Of a DNA stretch of 64,000 bases, positions 52,338 to 59,983 are shown one piece after another. The notes beneath the pieces were generated by a model that made no database searches, was not told where the DNA came from, and saw only the letters and a list, made by a program, of their open reading frames with translations. Source of the stretch: Microbacterium hydrocarbonoxydans (lineage in GTDB: Bacteria > Actinomycetota > Actinomycetes > Actinomycetales > Microbacteriaceae); assembly GCF_904831005.1 (NCBI RefSeq), contig NZ_LR882982.1:2046001-2110000 (forward strand), read 5' to 3'. A program made the translations under genes and the position numbers. Each line of letters opens with the position of its first letter. Within the stretch, counting starts at the first letter, position 1.

Positions 52338-54125
52338 CTATTCGAACTTGGGAAGAAGCGCGTCCATCGGAGTGGAGGATGGCATCACGCGATAGGTCTT
52401 CATGGTCTGGGTCATCGCCTTCTGGAAGGCCGGGGCGGTAGCAGCAGACGATGTAATTCTAGTCGGCTCGTCGAGAGTCACCACGACGACGTACTGGGGA
52501 TCGTCCACCGGGGCGAAGCCGACCATGCTGGTGTAGTAGATGCCCTGCTTGTAGCCGCCGTTGCCGTCCGGCACCTGCGCGGTTCCGGTCTTGCTGGTCA
52601 CGCGGTACCCCGGCACCTCGATGCGCTCGGCGTTGCCGCCCTGCACGGCGACGTTCTCGAGCATGCGCGTGAGGTCGGCTGCGGTCTGGGGTGCGATGAT
52701 CTGCTCACGCGCCGGCGCGTCGGGCTCGGTCACCGTTCCGTCGGAGGCCGTGCACGATTCGACCAGCGAGAGACCGATCTTCTCTCCGCCGTTCGCGATG
52801 GCCTGATACGCCGCCGCCACCTGGGGGGCGGTGACCGTGAAGTACTGGCCGAAAGTGGTCGTGTACAGCGACTGGTTGTCCCAGTCGGCGGTCGGGTGCA
52901 GCTCGCCGCCTTCTTCGTTCGGGAACCCGACGGTGGGCTCGCCCACGCCGAAACGCTGCAGGTAGTCGTAGCGCACGTCCGGGCTCACCATGGTCCCGAA
53001 CTTCGACAGCGCCACGTTCGACGAATCGATCAGCGCACCGGCCAGCGTGTACTGGAACGCGGGGTGCACGAACGCGTCGTTGATGACGGCGCCGTTCTCG
53101 AACTTCTCGTGCGACGAGGCCGAGACGGTCGGCCCGGTCATCGTGACCCCGGCGTTCTCCATGACGGCGGCCGCGGTGATGGCCTTGAAGGTCGAGCCCG
53201 GCTCGAACGTGCGGGAGAACAGCATGCTCCCCCACGTGTCGGAGCCCGACGCATCGAGGTCGTTGGGATCCATGGTCGGCCACTCGGCCGCCGCACGGAT
53301 CTTGCCGGTCTTCACCTCGACGACGGTGACTGTGCCACCCTTCGCGCCCTGCGTCTGCGCCTCCTCGGCGATCATCTGCTGCATGTACCACTGCAGGTCG
53401 CTGTTGATCGTCAGCTGCACGGCCCCGCCGTCGACCGCGTCGACGCGCGTCTCGCTGCCCGGGATGATCACGCCGTCCTTGCCGGTGCGATAGCTCTCCT
53501 CGCCGTCGGTGGGGGCGAGGCACTGTGTGTCCATCTTCTCGATGCCGGCCTGCGCCTCCCCCTCGCCGTCGAGGTAGCCGATGACGTTTCCGGCCACTGC
53601 GCCGTTCGGGTACACGCGGGTCTCGCGAGCGCTGAAGTGCAGGTAGGGCAGCCCCTGCGCCTTGAGCTCCTTGAGCTCGATGTGCTGCTCGGTGCTCAGA
53701 CCCTTCTTCACCTGATACCAGCGCGAGTCCGGGTCTGCAGCGTGCTGCGACTCGACCTCGGTGCGCAGGGTCTCGGGGTCGAGCCCGGTGATCGCCGCGA
53801 TCTTCTGTGCGGCCTCGGCCCACGGGATCTCCGGCGGGTTCTTCTCGTCGTCCTCCAGCAGGTACACCACCTGGGGGTCGAGGCTCCAGTCATAGACGGA
53901 GACGCTCTCGGCGAGAACCGTGCCTTCGGCGTCGACGATCGATCCGCGCTGGCCGGGGAGCGGCGTGCCGACCGAGATGTACTTGAGCGATTCGCTGACG
54001 TGCTCGTCGGCCCTCACGACCTGGATGTCGACGAGGCGCACGACGAAGGCCGCGAGGATCGCCAGGATGACGGCCAGCGCGACGACCGTGCGTCGCCGGG
54101 GGCTCCGGGTGGCTCGTGTCGTCAT
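52338..54125 (-). CDS. ftsI: Septal peptidoglycan transpeptidase FtsI (PBP3/PBPB class)
   Basis: FtsI cross-links septal peptidoglycan as partner of FtsW. The 595-residue class B penicillin-binding protein has one N-terminal membrane helix (VVALAVILAILAAFVVRLVDIQVV), the dimerisation/PBP N-domain, and the transpeptidase core with STFK (Ser311 nucleophile, Lys314), SSNVALSKFG for SxN, and SKTGTAQ for KTG. No PASTA domain is present. The Ala/Asp-rich region following the SxxK gives a typical actinobacterial insertion. It starts 37 bases after the ftsL-like gene. Confidence 0.96.
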   Translation of the reverse strand: MTTRATRSPRRRTVVALAVILAILAAFVVRLVDIQVVRADEHVSESLKYISVGTPLPGQRGSIVDAEGTVLAESVSVYDWSLDPQVVYLLEDDEKNPPEIPWAEAAQKIAAITGLDPETLRTEVESQHAADPDSRWYQVKKGLSTEQHIELKELKAQGLPYLHFSARETRVYPNGAVAGNVIGYLDGEGEAQAGIEKMDTQCLAPTDGEESYRTGKDGVIIPGSETRVDAVDGGAVQLTINSDLQWYMQQMIAEEAQTQGAKGGTVTVVEVKTGKIRAAAEWPTMDPNDLDASGSDTWGSMLFSRTFEPGSTFKAITAAAVMENAGVTMTGPTVSASSHEKFENGAVINDAFVHPAFQYTLAGALIDSSNVALSKFGTMVSPDVRYDYLQRFGVGEPTVGFPNEEGGELHPTADWDNQSLYTTTFGQYFTVTAPQVAAAYQAIANGGEKIGLSLVESCTASDGTVTEPDAPAREQIIAPQTAADLTRMLENVAVQGGNAERIEVPGYRVTSKTGTAQVPDGNGGYKQGIYYTSMVGFAPVDDPQYVVVVTLDEPTRITSSAATAPAFQKAMTQTMKTYRVMPSSTPMDALLPKFE

Positions 54126-54162
54126 GGACTCTCTCCGTCAGTTCGCGATGGTCGTTGGTCTG

Positions 54163-54768
54163 TCAGCGGGTCGTGGGGCTCGGAAGACCGTCAGTGATGG
54201 CGGGCGGAAGGTCCTGTGCCGGCGGCTGAGCGGCATCCGGCGCACCGTCGCCGTTCGTCTCGGCACTCTCGTCGCCCGCGGCAGGCGCGACCACAGGGTT
54301 CTGCAGCAGCGCATTGCTCACAGCGCCTGCGCCGCTGGGGTTGATCGTGGACACTCCCCCGGCACCGCTCACCGCACCGAAGACGGCACCGTCGCTGAGT
54401 CGCAGATACGAGGGGGAACCGGCGACGATCATGCCCAGCCCCGAAGCGCTCGTGGCGAGCGACTGCGGCGAGCTCATGCCCGTGAGGTCCTCCTGCAGCG
54501 CGTCCGTGCGCAGGTCGAGCTCATGCTGCTGCGACGAGAGGCCGGCGAGCACGAAGGAGTCCTGGGTGATGGCGAGCGAGAGTGCGATCTGTGCGGCACC
54601 GATGGCCATCGCCCCGGCGAGGGCCACGAGCGCGTAAGCGAGCTTCGGCTTGCGGCGCACAGGCGTGCCGGTGACGGGCTGCAGGCGGCGAGTCGGAGTG
54701 CGATCCGATGCGCGCTCGGGTGATCCGGGCAGCGCGCGGGGCTTGCGGACGGCGGCGTTGAGGCTCAT
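54163..54768 (-). CDS. ftsL: FtsL-like division protein
   Basis: A 201-residue bitopic membrane protein in the ftsL position, between rsmH and ftsI. The basic cytoplasmic part (about 1-42) is followed by one helix ([21 protein letters not shown]) and a short coiled coil ([40 protein letters not shown]), the leucine-zipper-like region by which FtsL pairs with DivIC/FtsB. The C-terminal 80 residues are low-complexity (Ala, Gly, Asp, Pro). The start overlaps the rsmH stop (ATGA). Sequence conservation of FtsL is poor, so the name rests on position and topology. Confidence 0.8.
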   Translation of the reverse strand: MSLNAAVRKPRALPGSPERASDRTPTRRLQPVTGTPVRRKPKLAYALVALAGAMAIGAAQIALSLAITQDSFVLAGLSSQQHELDLRTDALQEDLTGMSSPQSLATSASGLGMIVAGSPSYLRLSDGAVFGAVSGAGGVSTINPSGAGAVSNALLQNPVVAPAAGDESAETNGDGAPDAAQPPAQDLPPAITDGLPSPTTR

Positions 54769-55703
54769 GCGCTCTCCCTGATCTTCTCGGCGGCACGGAG
54801 GCGCACCGGAATCGCGCGCGGGTTGCGCGCGCGCTCGTCATCGTCGGCGAGCTCGGCACCGCGCGTGATGATCTTGAACCGCGGCGCGTGCTCGGGGAGC
54901 TCGACCGGGAGCCCCTTCGGAGCGGTGGATGCCGCACCCGCGGCGAAGGCCTGCTTGACGAGTCGGTCCTCGAGCGACTGGTACGACATCACGACGATGC
55001 GTCCCCCGACCGAGAGCGCGTCCATGGCCGCCGGGATCGCGTCGGCCAGGACGTTGAGTTCGGTGTTGACCTCGATGCGGAGCGCCTGGAACACGCGCTT
55101 GGCCGGGTGCCCTGCTCGCTGCGCAGCCGCGGGGGTCGCGGCGATGAGGATCTCGACCAGCTGTCCCGAACGGGTGATCGGCGCCTTCTCGCGAGCCGCG
55201 ATGATGAAGCGCGCATAGCGCCCCGCCAGCTTCTCCTCGCCATAACGCTCGAAGATCCGGCGCAGATTCCCTTCGCTGTACGTCGCGATGACCTCGGCGG
55301 CGGTGACGCCCTTCGTCTGATCCATCCGCATGTCGAGCGGGGCATCCTTCGAATACGCGAACCCGCGCTCGGCCTCGTCGAGCTGCAGGGACGAGACGCC
55401 GAGATCGAACAGGATGCCCGACGCTCCCTGCGCGTGCAGACCGATCTCGTCGTACACGGTGTGCACGAGAGTGATGCGGTCGGCGAAGCGGGAGAGCCGC
55501 TCCCCCGCGATTCGCAGTGCGTCGGTGTCTCGATCGAGACCGACGAGCCGGATGTGGGGAAAGCGCTCGAGCAGCGCCTCCGAATGCCCGCCCATGCCGA
55601 GCGTGGCATCGACCAGAACAGCGCCATCGTGCTGGAGCGCAGGTGCGAGCAGCTCGACGCAGCGCTCGAGAAGTACGGGGGTGTGGATGTCGCGGAGGCT
55701 CAT
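54765..55703 (-). CDS. rsmH: 16S rRNA C1402 N4-methyltransferase
   Basis: RsmH (MraW) methylates N4 of C1402 in 16S rRNA with SAM. The 312-residue protein opens with [13 protein letters not shown], has the SAM loop [47 protein letters not shown], and [14 protein letters not shown]. It is the second gene of the division cluster in nearly all bacteria. GAGAGATC precedes the ATG weakly; 117 bases separate it from mraZ. Confidence 0.97.
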   Translation of the reverse strand: MSLRDIHTPVLLERCVELLAPALQHDGAVLVDATLGMGGHSEALLERFPHIRLVGLDRDTDALRIAGERLSRFADRITLVHTVYDEIGLHAQGASGILFDLGVSSLQLDEAERGFAYSKDAPLDMRMDQTKGVTAAEVIATYSEGNLRRIFERYGEEKLAGRYARFIIAAREKAPITRSGQLVEILIAATPAAAQRAGHPAKRVFQALRIEVNTELNVLADAIPAAMDALSVGGRIVVMSYQSLEDRLVKQAFAAGAASTAPKGLPVELPEHAPRFKIITRGAELADDDERARNPRAIPVRLRAAEKIRESA

Positions 55704-55820
55704 GATCTCTCTCGGGTGATCTCTGTATCTCGGTGACCAGGGCCCTGATCCCCCTCCGCTTCACGACCCGGCACCGGGGAAGTGTGTCGGGGCGGGAGCG
55801 GCGGGGCATCACAGCCGTGG

Positions 55821-56252
55821 TCAGAACAGTCCCGGGATCACCTCCTGCTCGAGTTCGGAGTACGACTCCTCGCCGGCCGCGAGGTAGGTGTTCCAGCTCT
55901 CCGCATCCCAGATCTCGGCGTGTGCGCCGACTCCGGTGACGATGAGCTCTTTCTGCAGGCCCGCGTACTGACGAAGGTGCACGGGGATGGTGATGCGGTT
56001 CTGGCTGTCGGGCATCTCCGCACTCGCTCCGGAGAGGAACAGACGCATGAAGTCACGCGCCTGCTTGTTCGCGAGAGGCGCCTGACGGATCCGCTCGTGC
56101 ATCGCCTCGAACTCGGCCGTGCTGAAGACGTAGAGGCAGCGTTCCTGCCCTCGGGTGACGACGATGCCGCCACCGAGGTCTTCGCGGAACTTCGCGGGAA
56201 GGATGACCCGTCCCTTGTCGTCCAACTTCGGAGAATGCGTTCCCAGCAACAT
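55821..56252 (-). CDS. mraZ: Transcriptional regulator MraZ
   Basis: MraZ is the DNA-binding regulator at the head of the division and cell wall cluster; in E. coli it represses its own operon. The 143-residue protein has two SpoVT/AbrB-like modules, with [13 protein letters not shown] in the first and [16 protein letters not shown] in the second (an NR in place of the usual GR). A ribosome site GAGGGGGTG lies 6-14 bases upstream of the ATG. Three direct GTGG repeats spaced by exactly ten bases lie 43-66 bases before the start, as expected for its own operator. Confidence 0.97.
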   Translation of the reverse strand: MLLGTHSPKLDDKGRVILPAKFREDLGGGIVVTRGQERCLYVFSTAEFEAMHERIRQAPLANKQARDFMRLFLSGASAEMPDSQNRITIPVHLRQYAGLQKELIVTGVGAHAEIWDAESWNTYLAAGEESYSELEQEVIPGLF

Positions 56253-56294
56253 CAGCCATCACCCCCTCTCCGTCCGGCCAACTCGAGGTGAGCC

Positions 56295-56318
56295 CCACTT
56301 TACTCCACTTTCCTCCAC
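56295..56318 (-). promoter_or_regulatory. MraZ box: three GTGG repeats with 10-base pitch
   Basis: On the minus strand, GTGGAGGAAA, GTGGAGTAAA and GTGGGGCTCA follow each other directly. Ten-base pitch and a TGGG-like core match the MraZ operators known from E. coli, where TGGGN5 repeats are bound by the MraZ ring. It lies just upstream of mraZ, so autoregulation of the cluster is likely. Confidence 0.7.
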
Positions 56319-56400
56319 AAACCTATGGCGAATACGGGGGAACGCTCCGTCGCGGAACTCTCACGCGAAACTGATCCGCGGAATCACGCGGCAAGGAGGG

Positions 56401-56428
56401 GTGGAGCACCGGTGGAGGAGAAGTGGAG
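56401..56428 (+). repeat. Second GTGGAG repeat cluster, opposite strand, 11-base pitch
   Basis: GTGGAG occurs at 56401, 56412 and 56423 on the plus strand, within noncoding DNA between mraZ and the DUF3040 terminator. The pitch is 11 rather than 10 bases and the strand is opposite to the MraZ box, so it may be a second, weaker site or chance in Gly-poor GC-rich DNA. Confidence 0.45.
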
Positions 56429-56483
56429 GATGCGCGAAGAACGCTCCCCCGGCGGGAACCGGGGACGACCGTGTCAGAGAACG

Positions 56484-56520
56484 ACGAAGGCCCGGATGCT
56501 TTGTGCATCCGGGCCTTCGT
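56484..56520. terminator. Terminator after the DUF3040 gene
   Basis: A perfect 16-base inverted repeat (arms 56484-56499 and 56505-56520) with loop TTTGT, 20 bases past the DUF3040 stop codon. It insulates mraZ from upstream read-through. Confidence 0.8.
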
Positions 56521-56539
56521 GGAAGGAAGTGGAGAGAGG

Positions 56540-56911
56540 TCAGCGACCGCCCTGGCGGCGATCCCACCGATCGTTCATGCGATCCATGAAGGATGCGGAA
56601 CTGTGCTGCTTCGCGGTGCGCTCGCGGGGAGCTGCGGAGACGGGGCGGCGCACGGGCGTGACCGCGAGCATGACACCGCCGAGCATGGCCGCGAATCCGA
56701 TCACACCCACCACGACGCCCCACACGTCGCCGAGCACGACTCCGACGATCAGCCCACCGACACCGGCGAGGAGCAGAAGAGCTCCGTACACGAGATTTCG
56801 GTAGCTGAGAGCTCGGTCGCCTGACGGCGCGCTCACGACATCGGCGTCGTTGTGGAGGAGATGGCGCTCCATCTCGTCGAGCAGACGCTGCTCCTGTTCG
56901 GAGAGTGGCAT
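56540..56911 (-). CDS. DUF3040 family membrane protein
   Basis: A 123-residue actinobacterial protein. The soluble start MPLSEQEQRLLDEMERHLLHND is the family signature, followed by two membrane helices (about 42-60 and 65-85) and a basic C-terminal tail ending FMDRMNDRWDRRQGGR. Members occur just upstream of mraZ in other actinobacteria as I recall (for example in the M. tuberculosis cluster), but the function is unknown. GAGGGGGACG precedes the ATG, and TAGAAT about 28 bases upstream of the ATG could be its -10. Confidence 0.85.
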   Translation of the reverse strand: MPLSEQEQRLLDEMERHLLHNDADVVSAPSGDRALSYRNLVYGALLLLAGVGGLIVGVVLGDVWGVVVGVIGFAAMLGGVMLAVTPVRRPVSAAPRERTAKQHSSASFMDRMNDRWDRRQGGR

Positions 56912-56995
56912 TTCGTCCCCCTCGGGTATCGTTCGTCCATTCTACGCGCGGTATGTCGCTCGGGGCTAGCTGTCGGCACCCGGATTGGCTTTACG

Positions 56996-57001
56996 TATGC
57001 T
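56996..57001 (+). promoter_or_regulatory. Candidate -10 element of the polyprenyl synthase gene
   Basis: TATGCT, seven bases before the GTG at 57009. It argues for that start rather than the in-frame ATG at 56997, which lies within the hexamer. Confidence 0.4.
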
Positions 57002-57008
57002 GGGAGTC

Positions 57009-58097
57009 GTGCCGTCCCCCACCCTCGTCGCCGACGCCGTCGCCGACCGCCTGAGTTCCTTCATCGCGAGGATGCGCGAAGAGTCCGCGGAGTACGGCCC
57101 CGATGCCGCAGCGCTGATCGACTCCGCCGCCGACACGCTGGTGGGCGGCAAGCGCCTGCGTGCCAGGTTCTGCCACGCCGGCTGGCAGGGCGTGGCGCGG
57201 TTCGACGAACGCTCGACTGCCGAACCGTCTGCCCTCTGGGATGTCTGCGCCGCCCTCGAGATCTTCCAGTCGGCGGCTCTGGTGCACGATGACCTCATCG
57301 ACAACTCCGACACGCGACGCGGGCGCCCGGCAGCCCACCGCGCGCTCGAGCGTTCGCACCGGGAGTCCGGCTGGTGGGGTGACGCCGCGGCATTCGGACG
57401 CTCGTCCGCGATCCTGCTGGGCGATCTGCTCGTCGCCTGGAGCGACGACCTCTTCGAGGATGCCGTCGCCGCGCTCCCCCACGCCGCCTCGGTGCGCCGC
57501 GAGTACGCGCGCATGAGGCGCGACGTCACCGTCGGGCAGTTCCTCGACATCGCGGAGGAATCGGCGTGGAGCGTGAACGCCACAGACTCGCACGTCGAGC
57601 GCGCGCTCCGAGTCGTCTCGCTCAAATCCGCTCGCTACAGCATCGAGCAGCCGCTCGTGCTGGGCGCGGCGATAGCCGACGCCGTCGACGATCAGGTTCT
57701 CGCGCTGCGCCGATTCGGACACCCCGTGGGCATGGCGTTCCAACTGCGCGACGACGTGCTCGGAGTCTTCGGCGACGCCTCGGTGACGGGCAAGCCCGCG
57801 GGCGACGACCTTCGCGAAGGCAAGAGGACGGTGCTGGTCGCGCTGGCTCGGCAGTCCCTCGAGACCTCGACCCGGAACCTCTTCGACGAGATGCTGGGAG
57901 ATCCGGAACTCACCGACGAGCAGATCGCCTTCCTGCAGGCGACGATCTCTGCGTCCGGCGCCCTCGAGCGGGTGGAGACGATGATCGCCGACTACGCCCT
58001 CGAGGCGGACCGGGCGCTCTCCGGAGCGCGTCTCGACAATGCGGCCGTGAGCGATCTGCGAGACCTCGCTCGCGCGGCGACCGTGCGCACGGCCTGA
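57009..58097 (+). CDS. Polyprenyl diphosphate synthase (IdsA2-like)
   Basis: A trans-prenyl chain elongase that joins isopentenyl diphosphate units for quinones or carrier lipids. The 362-residue protein (GTG start) has GGKRLRARFCHAGW near the N-terminus, the first Asp-rich motif DDLID (94-98), the second QLRDDVLGVFGD, and FGRSSAILLGDLLVAWSDDLF between them. Product chain length cannot be read reliably. The start at 57009 is supported by TATGCT seven bases upstream; ATG at 56997 would add four residues and TTG at 56985 four more. Synteny with M. tuberculosis idsA2 near Rv2175c is recalled, not tested. Confidence 0.88.
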   Translation: MPSPTLVADAVADRLSSFIARMREESAEYGPDAAALIDSAADTLVGGKRLRARFCHAGWQGVARFDERSTAEPSALWDVCAALEIFQSAALVHDDLIDNSDTRRGRPAAHRALERSHRESGWWGDAAAFGRSSAILLGDLLVAWSDDLFEDAVAALPHAASVRREYARMRRDVTVGQFLDIAEESAWSVNATDSHVERALRVVSLKSARYSIEQPLVLGAAIADAVDDQVLALRRFGHPVGMAFQLRDDVLGVFGDASVTGKPAGDDLREGKRTVLVALARQSLETSTRNLFDEMLGDPELTDEQIAFLQATISASGALERVETMIADYALEADRALSGARLDNAAVSDLRDLARAATVRTA

Positions 58098-58165
58098 TCA
58101 CGGCACCGCACGCGACTCATCAGGCGCGCGGAGCACCCGATGACGCCCCCTCGTTCCGAGGACTC

Positions 58166-58564
58166 TCAGGCGAGCGTGCGAGCGAGGCGACGGACCTCGC
58201 TCTTGTGCCCGGCGAGCAACGCGGCGATCGGTGAACGTCCGAGCGTCTCGTCAGCCGAGAGCAGCCAGTCGACGACCTCGTCATCGGTGAATCCGGCGTC
58301 CTGGAGCGGGATGATGGTCCCGCGCAGCGACGGCAGCGGATGACCGTCGACGATGAAGACGCCGGGAACCGCGAACACGCCGCTCCGACGCGAGCCGACC
58401 AGATAGTGCTCGTCGATGAGACGACGAACGCGCCCGAGCGGCACGCCGAGAGCCTCGACGAGATCGGGCATGGTGAGCCACTCGGTGGGGGTCACGCCCT
58501 CGTCGCCGATCTGCTCGGCGGAGGAAGGGTTCTCGGTGGGGTGGTTCTCAGACTGCGCAGACAC
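58166..58564 (-). CDS. Rv2175c-family DNA-binding protein
   Basis: A 132-residue protein with an acidic, Ser/Thr-rich N-terminal tail (MSAQSENHPTENPSSAEQ, Thr10), a helix-turn-helix (WLTMPDLVEALGVPLGRVRRLIDEHYLVGSRR) and the Rv2175c C-terminal domain (FIVDGHPLPSLRGTIIPLQDAGFTDDEVVDWLL). In M. tuberculosis the homologue binds DNA and is phosphorylated on Thr9 by PknL, which stops binding. The PknL-like kinase is two genes away here, so the same pairing is likely. GTG start; a weak GATAGT lies six bases before it. The DNA targets are unknown. Confidence 0.88.
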   Translation of the reverse strand: MSAQSENHPTENPSSAEQIGDEGVTPTEWLTMPDLVEALGVPLGRVRRLIDEHYLVGSRRSGVFAVPGVFIVDGHPLPSLRGTIIPLQDAGFTDDEVVDWLLSADETLGRSPIAALLAGHKSEVRRLARTLA

Positions 58565-58601
58565 CCTGCCACTATCTCACCTCCCGGCGCGCACCGCATT
58601 T

Positions 58602-58637
58602 CGTCACTTCCGCCCCAAACGCAACATGCGTCACTTC
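58602..58637 (+). promoter_or_regulatory. Direct repeat CGTCACTTC upstream of the LysM gene
   Basis: CGTCACTTC occurs at 58602-58610 and 58629-58637, 27 bases apart, and TTGACT (58639-58644) follows, then the partly inverted GACGTGAC. Direct repeats of this length in a 131-base divergent control region could be an activator site. The protein is unknown. Confidence 0.35.
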
Positions 58638-58695
58638 TGTTGACTTCCGTATACAGACGTGACAGCGTGGGCGGACGCCGACCGAGGGAGACACC

Positions 58696-59904
58696 TTGAC
58701 TACGCCCACCGCCGCGCGTCGAACGCGCTATCTGCGACTCGGGGTCCCCGCCGCCGTCCTGGGAACCCTGTCAGGAGCGCTGGCCGCCGTGCCGGCCTCC
58801 GCATCCGCCGACAGTGCGCCGGTGGTGCACCGACTCGCATCGTCCGCACCTCGCGCCGTCCCCGCAGAGGCCGCGCCCGGGTCGTATACCGTGCAGCCGG
58901 GTGACACCGTCTATTCGATCGCGACCCGATTCTCGCTGCGCACCGCTGACGTACTGGCATGGAACGGCCTCGGGTGGAGATCGGTGATCCACCCCGGGCA
59001 GTCGCTGACGCTCACGGCGGGATCATCACCGGCACCTGCCGCGGCCCCCGCAACCACTCCCTCAACGGCGCCGACATCGGCCACGCACGCGGTCGTCGCA
59101 GGAGACACCGTCTTCGGCATCGCGCGCACGCACGGCACCACGGTCGACGCCGTGCTCGCGGCCAACGGACTCGACCGGTCGTCCGTGATCTATCCCGGTC
59201 AGGCCCTTGCGATCCCCGGTACCTCGGCCGCCGTGCCCGCCCCGGCTGCAGCACCGGCAGCCGTATCCGCACCGGCACCGTCCGCCGCGACGGGCGGAGC
59301 GACCCACGCGGTCGCGGCGGGCGACACGCTCTTCGGCATCGCGCGCACGTACGGGACGACCACCGCAACCCTGCTCGCCCTCAACGGCCTGGGAGCCGAC
59401 GCGATCATCTACCCGGGCCAGAGCATCCTGGTCGCCGCTCCCGCTCCCGCTCCCGCCCCTGCTGCACCGGCAGGCCCACCGGCGCAGCTGTTCGCCGGTC
59501 TCGACGCCGAGCAGGCAGCGAACGCCCGACTCATCATCGCGGTCGGACGGGATCTCGGTGTCTCCGATCGAGCCATCGCGATCGGCCTCGCCACGGCGAT
59601 GGTCGAATCGAGCCTGCGCAATGTGGCCTTCGGCGACCGGGACTCCCTCGGACTCTTCCAGCAGCGCCCGAGCACCGGTTGGGGAACGCCGGAACAGATC
59701 ACCGACGCCGACCGGAGCACCCGCGTGTTCTTCGGCGGCGCAGGCGACCCGAACGGGCAGAGCACCCGCGGCCTGCTCGACATCGGCGGATGGGAGGGCA
59801 TGCCCTTCACTCAGGCGGCCCAGGCCGTGCAGATCTCGGCCTACCCCGAGCGCTACGGGCAGTGGGAGACGCAGGCCTACCAGTGGCTCGCACAGCACGG
59901 GTGA
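58696..59904 (+). CDS. Secreted triple-LysM protein with lytic transglycosylase-like C-terminus
   Basis: A 402-residue exported protein. The signal peptide ends near ASASA (about residue 38). Three LysM peptidoglycan-binding domains are at about 63-107, 130-173 and 203-247, joined by Ala-Pro-rich linkers, and the C-terminal ~140 residues contain AMVESSLRN (possible catalytic Glu304) and DSLGLFQQRPSTGWGT, as in actinobacterial transglycosylase-like domains. It should bind or remodel wall glycan outside the cell. The start is TTG with GAGGGAG upstream. It lies between the Rv2175c-like gene and the PASTA kinase. Confidence 0.85.
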   Translation: MTTPTAARRTRYLRLGVPAAVLGTLSGALAAVPASASADSAPVVHRLASSAPRAVPAEAAPGSYTVQPGDTVYSIATRFSLRTADVLAWNGLGWRSVIHPGQSLTLTAGSSPAPAAAPATTPSTAPTSATHAVVAGDTVFGIARTHGTTVDAVLAANGLDRSSVIYPGQALAIPGTSAAVPAPAAAPAAVSAPAPSAATGGATHAVAAGDTLFGIARTYGTTTATLLALNGLGADAIIYPGQSILVAAPAPAPAPAAPAGPPAQLFAGLDAEQAANARLIIAVGRDLGVSDRAIAIGLATAMVESSLRNVAFGDRDSLGLFQQRPSTGWGTPEQITDADRSTRVFFGGAGDPNGQSTRGLLDIGGWEGMPFTQAAQAVQISAYPERYGQWETQAYQWLAQHG

Positions 59905-59971
59905 CGCACATCCCGGCAAACGCGCAGGGTCGAGGGGCGAGCCGCTCCCGGGGCTTTCAGGCAGTCATCAA

Positions 59972-59977
59972 TAGAAT
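59972..59977 (+). promoter_or_regulatory. Candidate -10 element of the PASTA kinase gene (leaderless)
   Basis: TAGAAT, six bases before the GTG at 59984, in the 79-base gap after the LysM gene. Confidence 0.5.
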
Positions 59978-59983
59978 CTTGAC

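Noticed and set aside
58565..58695. A c-di-AMP (ydaO) riboswitch upstream of the LysM gene, as found before some actinobacterial wall hydrolases
   Set aside because: The gap is only 131 bases and I can see neither its conserved stems nor a terminator; a riboswitch of that size does not fit.
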